Source of the DNA: Polaromonas sp.
GTDB lineage: Bacteria; Pseudomonadota; Gammaproteobacteria; Burkholderiales; Burkholderiaceae_C
Length of the DNA: 64,000 nt
NCBI RefSeq assembly: GCF_029945685.1
Contig: NZ_JAQSDA010000003.1
Span: 186,001 to 250,000, forward strand
Direction: 5' to 3'
How positions within the stretch are numbered: the stretch's first letter is position 1; every line of letters begins with the position of its first letter. Positions 10,909 to 21,212 of this stretch are shown one piece after another. The notes beneath the pieces were generated by a model. The model saw only the letters and a list, made by a program, of their open reading frames with translations, was not told where the DNA came from and did no database searches. A program made the position numbers and the translations under genes.

Positions 10909-11997
10909 ATGAAACCAAAGATCGCGCTGATCACGGGCATCACCGGGCAGGACGGATCGTATCTGACGGAATTTCTTCTGGAGAAGGGCTATATCGTGCA
11001 CGGCATCAAGCGCCGGGCCTCGTCCTTCAATACAGCGCGTATAGATCATCTATATCGGGATCCTCACACGCAAGGGGTGCGCCTGTTTCTGCATCATGGT
11101 GATCTGACTGACTCGTCCAACTTGATCCGGATTATTCAGCAGACTCAGCCCGATGAAATCTACAACCTCGCCGCGCAAAGTCATGTGGCCGTGAGCTTTG
11201 AAAGTCCTGAATACACGGCAGATGTCGACGGAATTGGCACGCTTCGCATTCTTGAGGCGATTCGCATTCTGGGCCTGGAGCGTAAAACGCGTTTTTACCA
11301 AGCTTCCACTTCAGAACTGTACGGCTTGGTTCAGGAGATTCCGCAGCGTGAGACGACGCCGTTTTATCCGCGCAGCCCCTATGCGGTTGCCAAACTCTAT
11401 GCCTACTGGATTACCGTCAATTACCGCGAAGCTTATGGAATGTACGCGTGCAACGGAATCCTTTTCAACCATGAATCACCGGTACGTGGCGAAAATTTCG
11501 TTACCCGGAAAATCACGCGAGCCATGGCCCGCATCAAGCTGGGTTTGCAGGACCGGATATATCTGGGAAACCTCGATGCAAAGCGGGATTGGGGGCACGC
11601 AAAGGATTACATAGAAATGCAGTGGCTGATGTTGCAGCAGGATACGCCTGAGGACTTCGTCATAGCTACCGGCATGCAGTACAGCGTGCGGGATTTTGTG
11701 AATTTTGCAGCCGAGGAACTTGGTATCAATGTGCGTTGGGAGGGGGGGGGTGTGGAGGAAAAGGGCTACGACGCCACTGGAAAGTGCATCGTGGCGGTGG
11801 ACCCCCGTTACTTCCGGCCTACCGAGGTGGAAACTTTGCTTGGTGATGCCTCCAAAGCAAAAGAAAAGCTCGGCTGGACACCCAAAATCACATTCAAAGA
11901 ACTTGTAGCAGAGATGGTCAGGGAAGATCTCAAATCGGCAGAACGGGACGAACTGGTCAAGCGTCACGGCTATCAGTCGCTGGACTACCATGAATAA
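10909..11997 (+). CDS. gmd: GDP-mannose 4,6-dehydratase
   Basis: [68 protein letters not shown]. Confidence 0.95.
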   Translation: MKPKIALITGITGQDGSYLTEFLLEKGYIVHGIKRRASSFNTARIDHLYRDPHTQGVRLFLHHGDLTDSSNLIRIIQQTQPDEIYNLAAQSHVAVSFESPEYTADVDGIGTLRILEAIRILGLERKTRFYQASTSELYGLVQEIPQRETTPFYPRSPYAVAKLYAYWITVNYREAYGMYACNGILFNHESPVRGENFVTRKITRAMARIKLGLQDRIYLGNLDAKRDWGHAKDYIEMQWLMLQQDTPEDFVIATGMQYSVRDFVNFAAEELGINVRWEGGGVEEKGYDATGKCIVAVDPRYFRPTEVETLLGDASKAKEKLGWTPKITFKELVAEMVREDLKSAERDELVKRHGYQSLDYHE

Positions 11998-12034
11998 ATC
12001 ATCTTCTGCTGCCCTCAATTTTAGGAATTAAGCG

Positions 12035-13273
12035 ATGTTCAAAACCATTTCAAAATGCCGTATCTGTGGCGGCGCGCAATTAACGACAGTGATGGCTTTG
12101 GGGGAGCAAGCCTTGACTGGCGTGTTTCCCAATTCCCGCTCTGAGAAAGTTACATCTGGTCCGGTGGAACTGGTCAAGTGCTCCTCCGTGGATGGATGCG
12201 GCCTGGTGCAGCTCAAACAAAGCTACGATCTCAGCGAGATGTATGGCCTCAATTACGGCTATCGCTCGGGATTGAATGCAAGCATGGTTCGCCACCTGCA
12301 CTCAAAGGTTAAAAAAATTCTCGCCATGGGAGTCCTGGAACCCGGTGACATGGTCGTTGATATCGGCAGCAACGATGCCACAACCCTGCTCGCCTATCCG
12401 CAGGATCAATACCGTCTCATCGGAGTGGACCCGACGGGCATCAAGTTCGCTTCGTATTACCCCGCTGAAATAACACTCATCGCCGATTTCTTTTCCGCCA
12501 AGGCAATCGCTGCCAAACTGGCTGACAAAAAGGCCAAAGTCATTACTTCATTTTCCATGTTTTATGACCTGGAGGATCCCATTGCTTTTGCTCGTGAAAT
12601 TGAAGGGTCGCTTGCCGACGAGGGAGTCTGGATCTTCGAGCAAAGCTACCTGCCGGCGATGCTCCGAACCAACTCTTTCGACACCATTTGCCACGAACAC
12701 CTTGAGTTTTATGCTCTGAAGCAGATCAACTGGATAGCCGACAAAGCGGGTCTTAAGGTTCTGGATGTTGAGTTCAATGAGGTCAACGGCGGCAGCTTTT
12801 CCATCGTGGCAGCCAAGCGTGATTCCCAACGCCCGGTCAATGCTGAGTGGCTCAACAAGATTCTGGCGGATGAAGTGGCTCTGGGACTTGACAGCACCCA
12901 GGCGTTTGATGCGTTCAAGATTCGTGTGGAGGAGGCACGTGCTGCCCTGATGAGTTTCCTTGAGGAAGCTAAAAGAAGCGAAAAAACCGTGTGTGGATTG
13001 GGTGCGTCCACCAAAGGAAATGTCCTGCTGCAGTATTTTGGAATAGATGAAAACCTGGTCCGCGAAATTGGTGAAGTCAATGAGGACAAGTTCGGGTCTT
13101 TTACTCCCGGGACTCATATTCCGCTGGTGCCGGAGCAGCAGGTGCTGGCATCGAACCCTGATTACCTGCTGGTCCTGCCCTGGCATTTCAGAGCCTTTTT
13201 TGAATCTCTGCCATCGATGAAAGGCAGGAGTCTCGTTTTCCCATTGCCCAAGTTTGAGATTGTTAAAATCTGA
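12035..13273 (+). CDS. Class I SAM-dependent C-methyltransferase (NovU/TylC3-like, zinc-binding N-terminus)
   Basis: N-terminal CRICGG...ALGEQALTGVFP; SAM motif VVDIGSNDATTL; C-terminal GLGASTKGNVLLQYFGI. Confidence 0.82.
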   Translation: MFKTISKCRICGGAQLTTVMALGEQALTGVFPNSRSEKVTSGPVELVKCSSVDGCGLVQLKQSYDLSEMYGLNYGYRSGLNASMVRHLHSKVKKILAMGVLEPGDMVVDIGSNDATTLLAYPQDQYRLIGVDPTGIKFASYYPAEITLIADFFSAKAIAAKLADKKAKVITSFSMFYDLEDPIAFAREIEGSLADEGVWIFEQSYLPAMLRTNSFDTICHEHLEFYALKQINWIADKAGLKVLDVEFNEVNGGSFSIVAAKRDSQRPVNAEWLNKILADEVALGLDSTQAFDAFKIRVEEARAALMSFLEEAKRSEKTVCGLGASTKGNVLLQYFGIDENLVREIGEVNEDKFGSFTPGTHIPLVPEQQVLASNPDYLLVLPWHFRAFFESLPSMKGRSLVFPLPKFEIVKI

Positions 13274-13318
13274 TGGCGGCACAGGCTTGCTTCGTATGGG
13301 TCTTGGCGCGTCAGAGCA

Positions 13319-15166
13319 GTGCGTCCTGACGGAGTCAGACTAATCTACATCTCCTTCCTAATTAACTTGCAGCACTTTCACCCCATTCCCGCGTTGCTCC
13401 GTCGCCTTTGGCATCACATCGATCCGCGGCGTCGGGTGCAATTCGGCTTATTGTTTTTGCTCATGATCCTGGCGTCCTTTGCCGAGGCCGTGAGCATCGG
13501 TGCTGTGCTGCCCTTTTTGGGGGTGCTCACAGCACCGGAGAGGGTGTTCGCTCACCCGCTTACCCAACCGTTTATCCAGGCCCTGGGCCTTACCGAGCCA
13601 AAACAACTGCTGCTGCCCCTGACCATCGCTTTTGCCATGGGAGCACTTTTTTCAGGTGTCATACGACTGGTTTTGTTGTGGGCTCAAATCCGGCTGGGTC
13701 ATGCCGTCGGGGCAGACTTCAGTATCAGCATTTACCGAAGAACCTTGTATCAACCCTATGCGGTGCACGTCGCACGCAATAGCAGTGAGGTCATCGCAGG
13801 GATTACCAACAAGGCAAACATCGTCGTGCATCAGATGGTGCTTCCCGCACTCACCATCCTCAGCTCCAGTTTGATGCTCTTCACCATTTTGGTTGCCTTG
13901 CTTGCAATTGAACCGCTGATTGCTTTTGCCGCCTTTGTGGGTTTTGGCGCCATTTATGCCTTGGTGATTCTTGTCACCAAGAAACGCCTCATGCGAGATG
14001 GACAACGCATCAGCCGTGAGCAGAATCAGGTTGTCAAGGCTTTGCAGGAAGGCTTGGGTGGAATTCGTGACGTTCTTATCGACGGCACGCAAGCTGCATA
14101 TTGCAGTATTTACCGTAGCGCGGACTTGCCGCTACGCCGCGCCACTGCAAACGTGCAAATCATAAGCAGCAGTCCTCGCTTCGCCATCGAAGCGTTGGGG
14201 ATGGTTCTCATTTCTGCACTTGCCTTGTCGATGGTTGGCCGGCCGGGCGGTATTGCCAATGCCATCCCTGTTCTTGGCGCACTCGCGCTTGGCGCGCAGC
14301 GCCTGTTGCCTGTATTGCAACAAGCCTATTCCAGTTGGACTTCCATGCTTGGTGCCCAGGCTTCGCTGAGTGATGCGCTGGACTTGCTTGATCAACCGCT
14401 TCCCGAGCATGCCGACGCACCGCCAGTTGCGCCCCTTGCATTCAAGGACAGAATTACGCTGAACCAGCTGGCCTTTCGTTATACGCCGGGGACGCCGTGG
14501 GTATTGCAGGGCGTTGATCTCGATATCCCGAAAGGAAGTCGCATTGGATTCATGGGGACTACGGGAAGTGGGAAAAGCACCTTGCTGGATCTCATCATGG
14601 GTTTGCTCCATCCTGTCGCGGGCAGCCTGGCCGTCGACGGTGTGAATATAACCCCTCAAAATCACCGCGCCTGGCAGTCGCATATTGCGCATGTGCCTCA
14701 GGCCATCTTTCTGGCTGACGCCACTATTGCGGAGAATATTGCCTTTGGGATGCCGCTGGATCAAATTGATCACGCCCGAGTTAGGCAAGCAGCGCAGAAA
14801 GCCCAGATTGCCCAGGACATCGATTCCTGGAGCCAGCAATACAACACGGTCGTCGGTGAGCGCGGCGTGCGTCTGTCAGGAGGGCAGCGGCAGCGCATAG
14901 GCATTGCCCGTGCACTCTACAAGAAGGCTGACGTTATAGTGTTTGACGAGGCTACGAGTGCGCTTGACAACGAGACCGAATTGGCGGTTATGGAAGCAAT
15001 CGAGAATCTGGGTGAAGAAATCACGGTGCTCATCGTTGCCCATCGCCTTACAACTCTCCAGAACTGCACCCATGTCGTCGACTTGAGCGACGGCCAAATC
15101 AAGCGCAGTGGCAGTTATCAGGATATTGTCGAGCAGACAGTAAGTACAAATGAACATCCAGTCTAA
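13319..15166 (+). CDS. ABC transporter ATP-binding/permease protein, MsbA/PglK (Wzk)-type lipid-linked oligosaccharide flippase
   Basis: N-terminal TM domain; Walker A GTTGSGKSTL; signature VRLSGGQRQRIGIARAL; Walker B VIVFDEATSALD. Probable GTG start. Confidence 0.85.
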   Translation: MRPDGVRLIYISFLINLQHFHPIPALLRRLWHHIDPRRRVQFGLLFLLMILASFAEAVSIGAVLPFLGVLTAPERVFAHPLTQPFIQALGLTEPKQLLLPLTIAFAMGALFSGVIRLVLLWAQIRLGHAVGADFSISIYRRTLYQPYAVHVARNSSEVIAGITNKANIVVHQMVLPALTILSSSLMLFTILVALLAIEPLIAFAAFVGFGAIYALVILVTKKRLMRDGQRISREQNQVVKALQEGLGGIRDVLIDGTQAAYCSIYRSADLPLRRATANVQIISSSPRFAIEALGMVLISALALSMVGRPGGIANAIPVLGALALGAQRLLPVLQQAYSSWTSMLGAQASLSDALDLLDQPLPEHADAPPVAPLAFKDRITLNQLAFRYTPGTPWVLQGVDLDIPKGSRIGFMGTTGSGKSTLLDLIMGLLHPVAGSLAVDGVNITPQNHRAWQSHIAHVPQAIFLADATIAENIAFGMPLDQIDHARVRQAAQKAQIAQDIDSWSQQYNTVVGERGVRLSGGQRQRIGIARALYKKADVIVFDEATSALDNETELAVMEAIENLGEEITVLIVAHRLTTLQNCTHVVDLSDGQIKRSGSYQDIVEQTVSTNEHPV

Positions 15167-16166
15167 AACATCAAGAATTCTCGTCACCGGCGCGGACGGT
15201 TTCATCGGATCCCACCTGACCGAGGAGCTGGTGCGGCAGGGACATACGGTGCGCGCTTTCGTTCTCTATAACTCCTTCAATTCCTGGGGCTGGCTTGATC
15301 AGTGCGCGCAGGATGTAAAAGACAAGATCGAAGTTTTTTCCGGTGATATTCGTGACCCGCACGGCGTCAAAATGGCAATGACGGATTGTGACGTGGTACT
15401 TCATCTGGCAGCCCTTATCGCGATCCCTTATTCCTATCACTCGCCTGACACCTATGTGGATACCAATATCAAGGGAACTCTGAACGTGCTGCAGGCGGCG
15501 CGCGAGCTTGGCGTCAAAAGAGTGGTCCATACATCAACCAGCGAAGTCTATGGCACGGCACGTTTTGTACCCATCACCGAGGAGCATCCACTGCAAGGTC
15601 AGTCGCCGTACTCTGCCACCAAGATAGCAGCAGATCAGCTGGCGTATTCGTTCTACGCATCCTTCGGGCTGCCCGTGGTTATTGCGCGGCCCTTCAACAC
15701 GTATGGACCGCGCCAGTCCGCGCGCGCCGTAATTCCGACAATCATTACTCAGATCGCCAAAGGGCAACGGCAGATCAAGCTGGGTGCGGTGTCTCCCACG
15801 CGCGATTTCAATTTCGTGCAGGACACGGTCGCGGGTTTTATCGCCATACTCAATTCAGATCAGGGCTTGGGCGAGGTTGTCAACCTCGGCAGTAATTTCG
15901 AAATCTCTATTGGTGAGACCGCCCGGCTAATCGCCGAAGTCATGAATGCGGAGATCGAGATTCTGACTGACGAAGCCCGCTTGCGCCCCGAAAACTCGGA
16001 AGTCGAGCGACTATGGGCCGGCAATGCCAAGGCAAAGGAACTCTTTGGCTGGCAACCTGAATACGGAGGGCGTGAGGGATTCAAGCGCGGTCTGGCTGAG
16101 ACTGCCGTCTGGTTCACAAAGCCAGACAATCTGCGTGCTTACAAGACGGACATTTACAACCTTTGA
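15150..16166 (+). CDS. legB: NAD-dependent 4,6-dehydratase, LegB-type
   Basis: RILVTGADGFIGSHLTEELVRQGHTVRAFVLYNSFNSWGWL, TSTSEVYGTA, YSATKIAAD; first of contiguous legionaminate genes. Confidence 0.87.
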   Translation: MNIQSKTSRILVTGADGFIGSHLTEELVRQGHTVRAFVLYNSFNSWGWLDQCAQDVKDKIEVFSGDIRDPHGVKMAMTDCDVVLHLAALIAIPYSYHSPDTYVDTNIKGTLNVLQAARELGVKRVVHTSTSEVYGTARFVPITEEHPLQGQSPYSATKIAADQLAYSFYASFGLPVVIARPFNTYGPRQSARAVIPTIITQIAKGQRQIKLGAVSPTRDFNFVQDTVAGFIAILNSDQGLGEVVNLGSNFEISIGETARLIAEVMNAEIEILTDEARLRPENSEVERLWAGNAKAKELFGWQPEYGGREGFKRGLAETAVWFTKPDNLRAYKTDIYNL

Positions 16167-17350
16167 ATGATATGAGCACATCGCCGCTTCTTGCTGAGAA
16201 AATTGTTGCTGCCATTAGGAGCGTTGTCGGAACTCGGCCTGCGGTCCTGCACGAGCCCAGCTTTTCTGGAAACGAATGGCAATATCTCAAGGAGTGTCTC
16301 GATTCCACATTCGTTTCCTCGGTGGGAAAGTTTGTTGACCGATTTGAGGTTGAGCTGGCGGCGTTTACAGGCGCCAAGCACGCGGTCGCGGTTGTCAACG
16401 GGACCGCGGCTCTGCATATCGCCTTGAAGCTGGCGGGTGTCAAAGCCGACGATGAGGTCCTGATCCCGGCTCTTACCTTTGCAGCTACTGCCAACGCGGT
16501 GACCTATTGTGGGGCCACCCCCCATTTGATCGATAGCGATGTCCGAAACCTGGGCGTAGATGCCGCAAAACTCAGAGAGTACCTTCGCAATCGTACCGAT
16601 CAACGCCTCGGCCAATGCGTAAATCGTGCTACTGGTCGCATCATCAGGGCGTTGGTGCCAATGCACACTTTTGGTCATCCGGTTGACCTGGATGGCGTTC
16701 TTTCCGTTGCATCTGACTTCAATCTTGCACTGGTGGAAGATGCAGCCGAGTCGCTGGGAAGTTATTACCACGGAAAACATACCGGGACGTTTGGAAAATT
16801 GGGAACCTTGAGCTTTAACGGCAACAAGACGATCACTACCGGCGGAGGAGGCGCGATTCTGACCAACGACGCAGAACTCGCGGTTCGTGCCAAGCACCTG
16901 ACCACAACTGCCAAGGTGCCGCACGCGTGGGAGTATCGGCATGACGAGGTGGGGTACAACTACCGAATGCCCAACCTGAACGCGGCCCTGGGTTGTGCGC
17001 AGTTGGAAAAATTGCCCGACATGCTTTCTTCAAAGAGGGCATTGTTTGAAAGGTACCACGCCGCTTTTTCGCAGGTGCCCGGTGTCGAGCTGGTGAAGGA
17101 GCCTGAACAATGTCGTAGCAACTACTGGTTGCAGGCCTTGTTGCTGGACGTGGCGCAATCGGATCAACGCGATCTGATATTGAAGGCAACCAATGACGCG
17201 GGTCTCATGACGCGCCCGGTCTGGATTCTCATGCATGAGTTGACGCCGTTCAAGGATAGCCAGCGTATGGATCTGTCTGGTGCCCTTTCGCTGGCACAGC
17301 GCCTGATCAACATTCCGAGCAGCGCGGGTCTGGTGCCCGTCGGTCCATGA
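16163..17350 (+). CDS. legC: LegC-family PLP aminotransferase
   Basis: DegT/DnrJ/EryC1 fold: AVAVVNGTAALHIALKLAGV, EDAAESLGSYYHGKHTGTFGKLGTLSFNGNKTITTGGGG. Confidence 0.87.
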   Translation: MNDMSTSPLLAEKIVAAIRSVVGTRPAVLHEPSFSGNEWQYLKECLDSTFVSSVGKFVDRFEVELAAFTGAKHAVAVVNGTAALHIALKLAGVKADDEVLIPALTFAATANAVTYCGATPHLIDSDVRNLGVDAAKLREYLRNRTDQRLGQCVNRATGRIIRALVPMHTFGHPVDLDGVLSVASDFNLALVEDAAESLGSYYHGKHTGTFGKLGTLSFNGNKTITTGGGGAILTNDAELAVRAKHLTTTAKVPHAWEYRHDEVGYNYRMPNLNAALGCAQLEKLPDMLSSKRALFERYHAAFSQVPGVELVKEPEQCRSNYWLQALLLDVAQSDQRDLILKATNDAGLMTRPVWILMHELTPFKDSQRMDLSGALSLAQRLINIPSSAGLVPVGP

Positions 17351-17964
17351 GCAAGCCCGGCCTCATCCTCGTTGGTGCGGGTGGGCACGCGCACGCGTGC
17401 ATTGACGTCATCGAGCAGCAGGGGCGTTACCAGATCGCGGGATTGGTCGGCATGCCCGACGAAGTGGATGCCTTGCATATTGGGTATTCTGTTATCGCAA
17501 CTGACGCCGATCTGCATGAACTGGCCGGGCAATATCGGCATGCCTTTATCAGCGTTGGCCAGATTCGGTCCCCCGATGTCCGAATCAGACTTTATTTCCG
17601 GCTCCTTGAATTGGGCTTTCAACTGCCGACCGTCATTTCGCCAGCGGCTTATGTCTCTCGTCATGCCACTATTGGCGTGGGCAGCATCGTTATGCACGGT
17701 GCAGTCGTCAATGCCGGCGCCGAGGTGGGGGACAACTGCATCATCAACTCCCGGGCGCTTGTTGAGCATGACGCGATAGTGGAGGCCAACTGCCATATCT
17801 CGACCGGTGCCATTCTTAATGGCAATACCCGCGTTGGCGCAGGGAGCTATGTTGGCAGTGGCAGCGTCATCAGGGAGGGCATTGCGCTGGGCGAGGGTTG
17901 CATGGTCGGCATGGGGCTGTCCGTGCGGCACAGTCAAGCAAGTGGAACCCGCTTCGTAGGATAG
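17347..17964 (+). CDS. legH: NeuD/LegH-type sugar O/N-acetyltransferase
   Basis: LILVGAGGHAHACIDVIEQQ; left-handed beta-helix hexapeptides (VGSGSVIREGIALGEGCMVGMG). Confidence 0.82.
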   Translation: MSKPGLILVGAGGHAHACIDVIEQQGRYQIAGLVGMPDEVDALHIGYSVIATDADLHELAGQYRHAFISVGQIRSPDVRIRLYFRLLELGFQLPTVISPAAYVSRHATIGVGSIVMHGAVVNAGAEVGDNCIINSRALVEHDAIVEANCHISTGAILNGNTRVGAGSYVGSGSVIREGIALGEGCMVGMGLSVRHSQASGTRFVG

Positions 17965-17971
17965 ACAGATC

Positions 17972-18979
17972 ATGAAACAACGAACTCTCATCATTGCTGA
18001 AGCGGGCGTGAATCACAACGGCGACCTCGATCTGGCCAGGCAGCTGATTGAGGCTGCTGCGGCAGCCGGCGCCGACCTGGTGAAGTTCCAGACCTTCAAT
18101 GCAAACCGCTTGGTCACGCGTGGTGCGAAAAAAGCCGACTACCAGAACAAGACCACCGACAGTCAGGAGTCACAGCATGAAATGCTGCGCCGTTTGGAAC
18201 TCAGTCCTGAAATGCACCAGGAGCTCGTCGCACACTGTGCCAAGTCCCATATCGGTTTCTTTTCTACCGGATTCGACAATGAGAGCATCGACCTGCTTTT
18301 GAGTTTGGGGCAGGATCACTTCAAGATCCCCTCCGGGGAAATTACCAATTTGCCATATTTGCGCCACGTCGGCCGCCTTGGCAAGGCGGTTATTCTTTCG
18401 ACTGGCATGGCAACTTTGGGTGATATCGAGGCCGCTATCGCCGTGCTCGAACAGGCCGGAACGCCGCGTGCCAACATCACGGTGTTGCATTGCACCACGG
18501 AATACCCTACGCCCATGGCCGAAGTGAACCTGCGCGCCATGCAGAGTATTCAAGCTGCGTTTGGTGTGGCGGTCGGGTATTCAGACCATACGGCCGGCAT
18601 CGAGGTGGCTATTGCCGCGGTCGCCATGGGTGCGCTCGTCATCGAAAAGCACTTGACCCTGGACCATCATCTGCCAGGTCCTGATCACAAGGCCAGCCTG
18701 GAGCCCGGCGAATTCAAGGCGATGGTCACGGCGATTCGCAAGATCGAGGTGGCGTTGGGTGACGGGATAAAACGGCTGACTTCCAGCGAACTCAGAAACA
18801 AGCCCATCGCACGCAAATCGCTGGTGAGCAACCGGTCCATCAAGGCAGGTGAGTTGTTCAGCGCAGAAAATATCACTGCAAAGCGACCCGGTACCGGCAT
18901 ATCACCCATGCGCTGGGATGAGGTCATCGGGCGCCGCGCGGCGCGTGATTATTCCGCAGACGAATTGATCGAGTTATGA
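17972..18979 (+). CDS. legI: N-acylneuraminate-type synthase, likely N,N'-diacetyllegionaminate synthase
   Basis: LIIAEAGVNHNGDLDLARQLIEAAAAAGADLVKFQTF; C-terminal SAF/antifreeze-like domain. Confidence 0.88.
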   Translation: MKQRTLIIAEAGVNHNGDLDLARQLIEAAAAAGADLVKFQTFNANRLVTRGAKKADYQNKTTDSQESQHEMLRRLELSPEMHQELVAHCAKSHIGFFSTGFDNESIDLLLSLGQDHFKIPSGEITNLPYLRHVGRLGKAVILSTGMATLGDIEAAIAVLEQAGTPRANITVLHCTTEYPTPMAEVNLRAMQSIQAAFGVAVGYSDHTAGIEVAIAAVAMGALVIEKHLTLDHHLPGPDHKASLEPGEFKAMVTAIRKIEVALGDGIKRLTSSELRNKPIARKSLVSNRSIKAGELFSAENITAKRPGTGISPMRWDEVIGRRAARDYSADELIEL

Positions 18980-20148
18980 GCCGCAAAATCTGTGTCATTA
19001 CCGGCACCCGGGCCGAATACGGCTTGCTGCGCTGGGTAATGCAAGGCATCAAGGACGATCCTGATCTGGTGCTTCAGGTCGTCGCAACGGGTACGCACCT
19101 GTCTCCCGAGTTCGGCCTCACCTATCTAGAGATCGAGCAACATGGATTCCAGATTGATCGCAAGATCGAGATCCTTGTGGGCGCCGATACGCCGGCTGCG
19201 ATTGCCAAGTCCATGGGCCTCGGCTTGATCGGGTTCGGTCAGGCGCTGAGCGAATTGCGGCCCGATTTGATCGTGGTGCTCGGCGATCGGTTTGAGATTT
19301 TTGCTGCGGTAGCCGCTGCCCTGGTTGCGCGCGTGCCGGTTGCACATTTGCATGGCGGCGAACTCACCGAGGGCGCTTTTGACGAAGCCCTTCGCCATTC
19401 CATCACCAAGATGTCTCATTTGCATTTTGTGGCAGCGGAAGAGTACAGGCAACGAGTGATTCAGCTGGGGGAACAGCCAGACCGCGTGTTTCTGGTCGGC
19501 GGTCTTGGCGTCGACAGCATCAAACGAATCCATCTTCTGGACAGAGCTGCACTTGAAGCATCGCTCGAGTTCAGCCTTGGCGAGAAGAGCTTGCTCATCA
19601 CCTTTCATCCAGCCACTCTTGAGACCCACGCGGCGGCCGATCAAATGGCGGAACTGTTGGCCTCACTGGATGAACTGCACGATACCCAGCTTGTTTTTAC
19701 CTTGCCAAATGCAGATACCGAGGGCCGGATTCTTATCCAGATGGTGACGCAATTTGTTGAACGGCACGCCAATGCTCGCCTATATGCATCGCTTGGCCAA
19801 TTGCGGTATTTATCTTGCGTTGCCCAGGTTGATGGTGTGGTGGGCAACTCATCCAGCGGCTTGGCGGAGGTTCCCAGTTTCAAAAAGGGGACAGTCAACA
19901 TTGGCGACCGCCAGCGCGGGAGGCTGCAGGCGGCGAGCATCATCAACTGCGCACCTGAGCGAGGGGACATTACGGCCGCGCTGGAGCGGCTGTATTCCGC
20001 AGGCTTCCAAACGAGCTTGAGGCAGGTACGCAATCCCTACGGGGAGGGTGGCGCCACCGAGAAGGTGCTCAGAATTCTCAAGGAGCATCCCATCGGGCAC
20101 ATTGCAAAGAAGTTTTTTCATGATCTGCAGCAACCAAGCAAGGTGTGA
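18976..20148 (+). CDS. legG: UDP-N-acetylglucosamine 2-epimerase (hydrolysing), NeuC/LegG family
   Basis: KICVITGTRAEYGLLRWVMQGI; VLGDRFEIFAAVAAALV; HLHGGELTEGAFDEALRHSITKMSHLHF; GNSSSGLAEVPS. Confidence 0.9.
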   Translation: MSRKICVITGTRAEYGLLRWVMQGIKDDPDLVLQVVATGTHLSPEFGLTYLEIEQHGFQIDRKIEILVGADTPAAIAKSMGLGLIGFGQALSELRPDLIVVLGDRFEIFAAVAAALVARVPVAHLHGGELTEGAFDEALRHSITKMSHLHFVAAEEYRQRVIQLGEQPDRVFLVGGLGVDSIKRIHLLDRAALEASLEFSLGEKSLLITFHPATLETHAAADQMAELLASLDELHDTQLVFTLPNADTEGRILIQMVTQFVERHANARLYASLGQLRYLSCVAQVDGVVGNSSSGLAEVPSFKKGTVNIGDRQRGRLQAASIINCAPERGDITAALERLYSAGFQTSLRQVRNPYGEGGATEKVLRILKEHPIGHIAKKFFHDLQQPSKV

Positions 20149-20151
20149 CAA

Positions 20152-21204
20152 GTGAGCCCCACTGAAGAACGCTGGCGCCAAGCCATTCTCCCTGTCAAAA
20201 CCTCCATACAGCATGCGATACGCAGCCTTGACCAGGCGTCCATCAAAATTGTCATGGTTGTTAATGAGGCCGGCGAACTGGAAGGTACGATTTCCGATGG
20301 CGACATAAGGCGCGGTTTGCTCAAGGGGCTTGACCTCAGCAGTCCTATTGCCAGCGTCATCCATCGGAATGCCCTGGTGGTTACTCCAGAAATGGGGCGC
20401 GATGTGGTGCTCCAGCTTATGGGTGCCAACAAGATACAGCAGATACCTATCGTGAATGAGTTGCGTCAGGTAGTGGGTGTGCACCTTTGGGATGAGATCA
20501 CCACGTTGCCGGCGCGCTCCAATCTGATGATCATCATGGCGGGCGGCATGGGCACACGTCTGCGTCCCTACACGGAGACCTGCCCAAAGCCGTTATTGCC
20601 CGTAGCGGGCAAACCGATGCTCGAACATATCATCGAGCGAGCCAAGCTCGAGGGTTTTAGTCATTTCGTGCTCGCTGTTCATTACCTGGGGCATATGATT
20701 CAGAGTCATTTTGGCAATGGAGGGCAGCTGGGGGTACAGATAGACTATCTGAACGAGAAATCGCCGTTGGGAACCGCCGGTGCACTGGGTCTTCTGAGTC
20801 CGCGGCCAGGTGCCCCTTTTGTTGTGACAAATGGGGATGTCATTACCGATATCCACTATGGTGAATTGCTGGACTTCCACATCCGTCATAACGCCATGGC
20901 GACCATGGCGGTTCGCATGCACGAATGGCAGCACCCTTTTGGTGTTGTGCAGACTCGGGGTATCGAAATTGTAGGATTCGAGGAAAAACCGGTGGCCCGC
21001 AGCCACATCAATGCAGGCGTTTATGCACTCGAGCCGGACGCGTTAAATCTGCTGAGCCAAGACGCACACTGCGACATGCCTACCCTGTTTGAACGCCTTC
21101 AGGCGAAGGCCATGCGCACAGTTGCATACCCCATGCACGAACCCTGGCTGGATGTAGGCCGCCCGGACGATTTGAATCGCGCAAACACCGAAAATAGTAA
21201 TTAA
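20152..21204 (+). CDS. ptmE: PtmE-like nucleotidyltransferase with N-terminal CBS pair
   Basis: CBS-like N-terminus (GTISDGDIRRGLLKG) then IIMAGGMGTRLRPYTETCPKPLLPVAGKPMLEHII; probable GTG start. Confidence 0.83.
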   Translation: MSPTEERWRQAILPVKTSIQHAIRSLDQASIKIVMVVNEAGELEGTISDGDIRRGLLKGLDLSSPIASVIHRNALVVTPEMGRDVVLQLMGANKIQQIPIVNELRQVVGVHLWDEITTLPARSNLMIIMAGGMGTRLRPYTETCPKPLLPVAGKPMLEHIIERAKLEGFSHFVLAVHYLGHMIQSHFGNGGQLGVQIDYLNEKSPLGTAGALGLLSPRPGAPFVVTNGDVITDIHYGELLDFHIRHNAMATMAVRMHEWQHPFGVVQTRGIEIVGFEEKPVARSHINAGVYALEPDALNLLSQDAHCDMPTLFERLQAKAMRTVAYPMHEPWLDVGRPDDLNRANTENSN

Positions 21205-21212
21205 ACCTAAAC

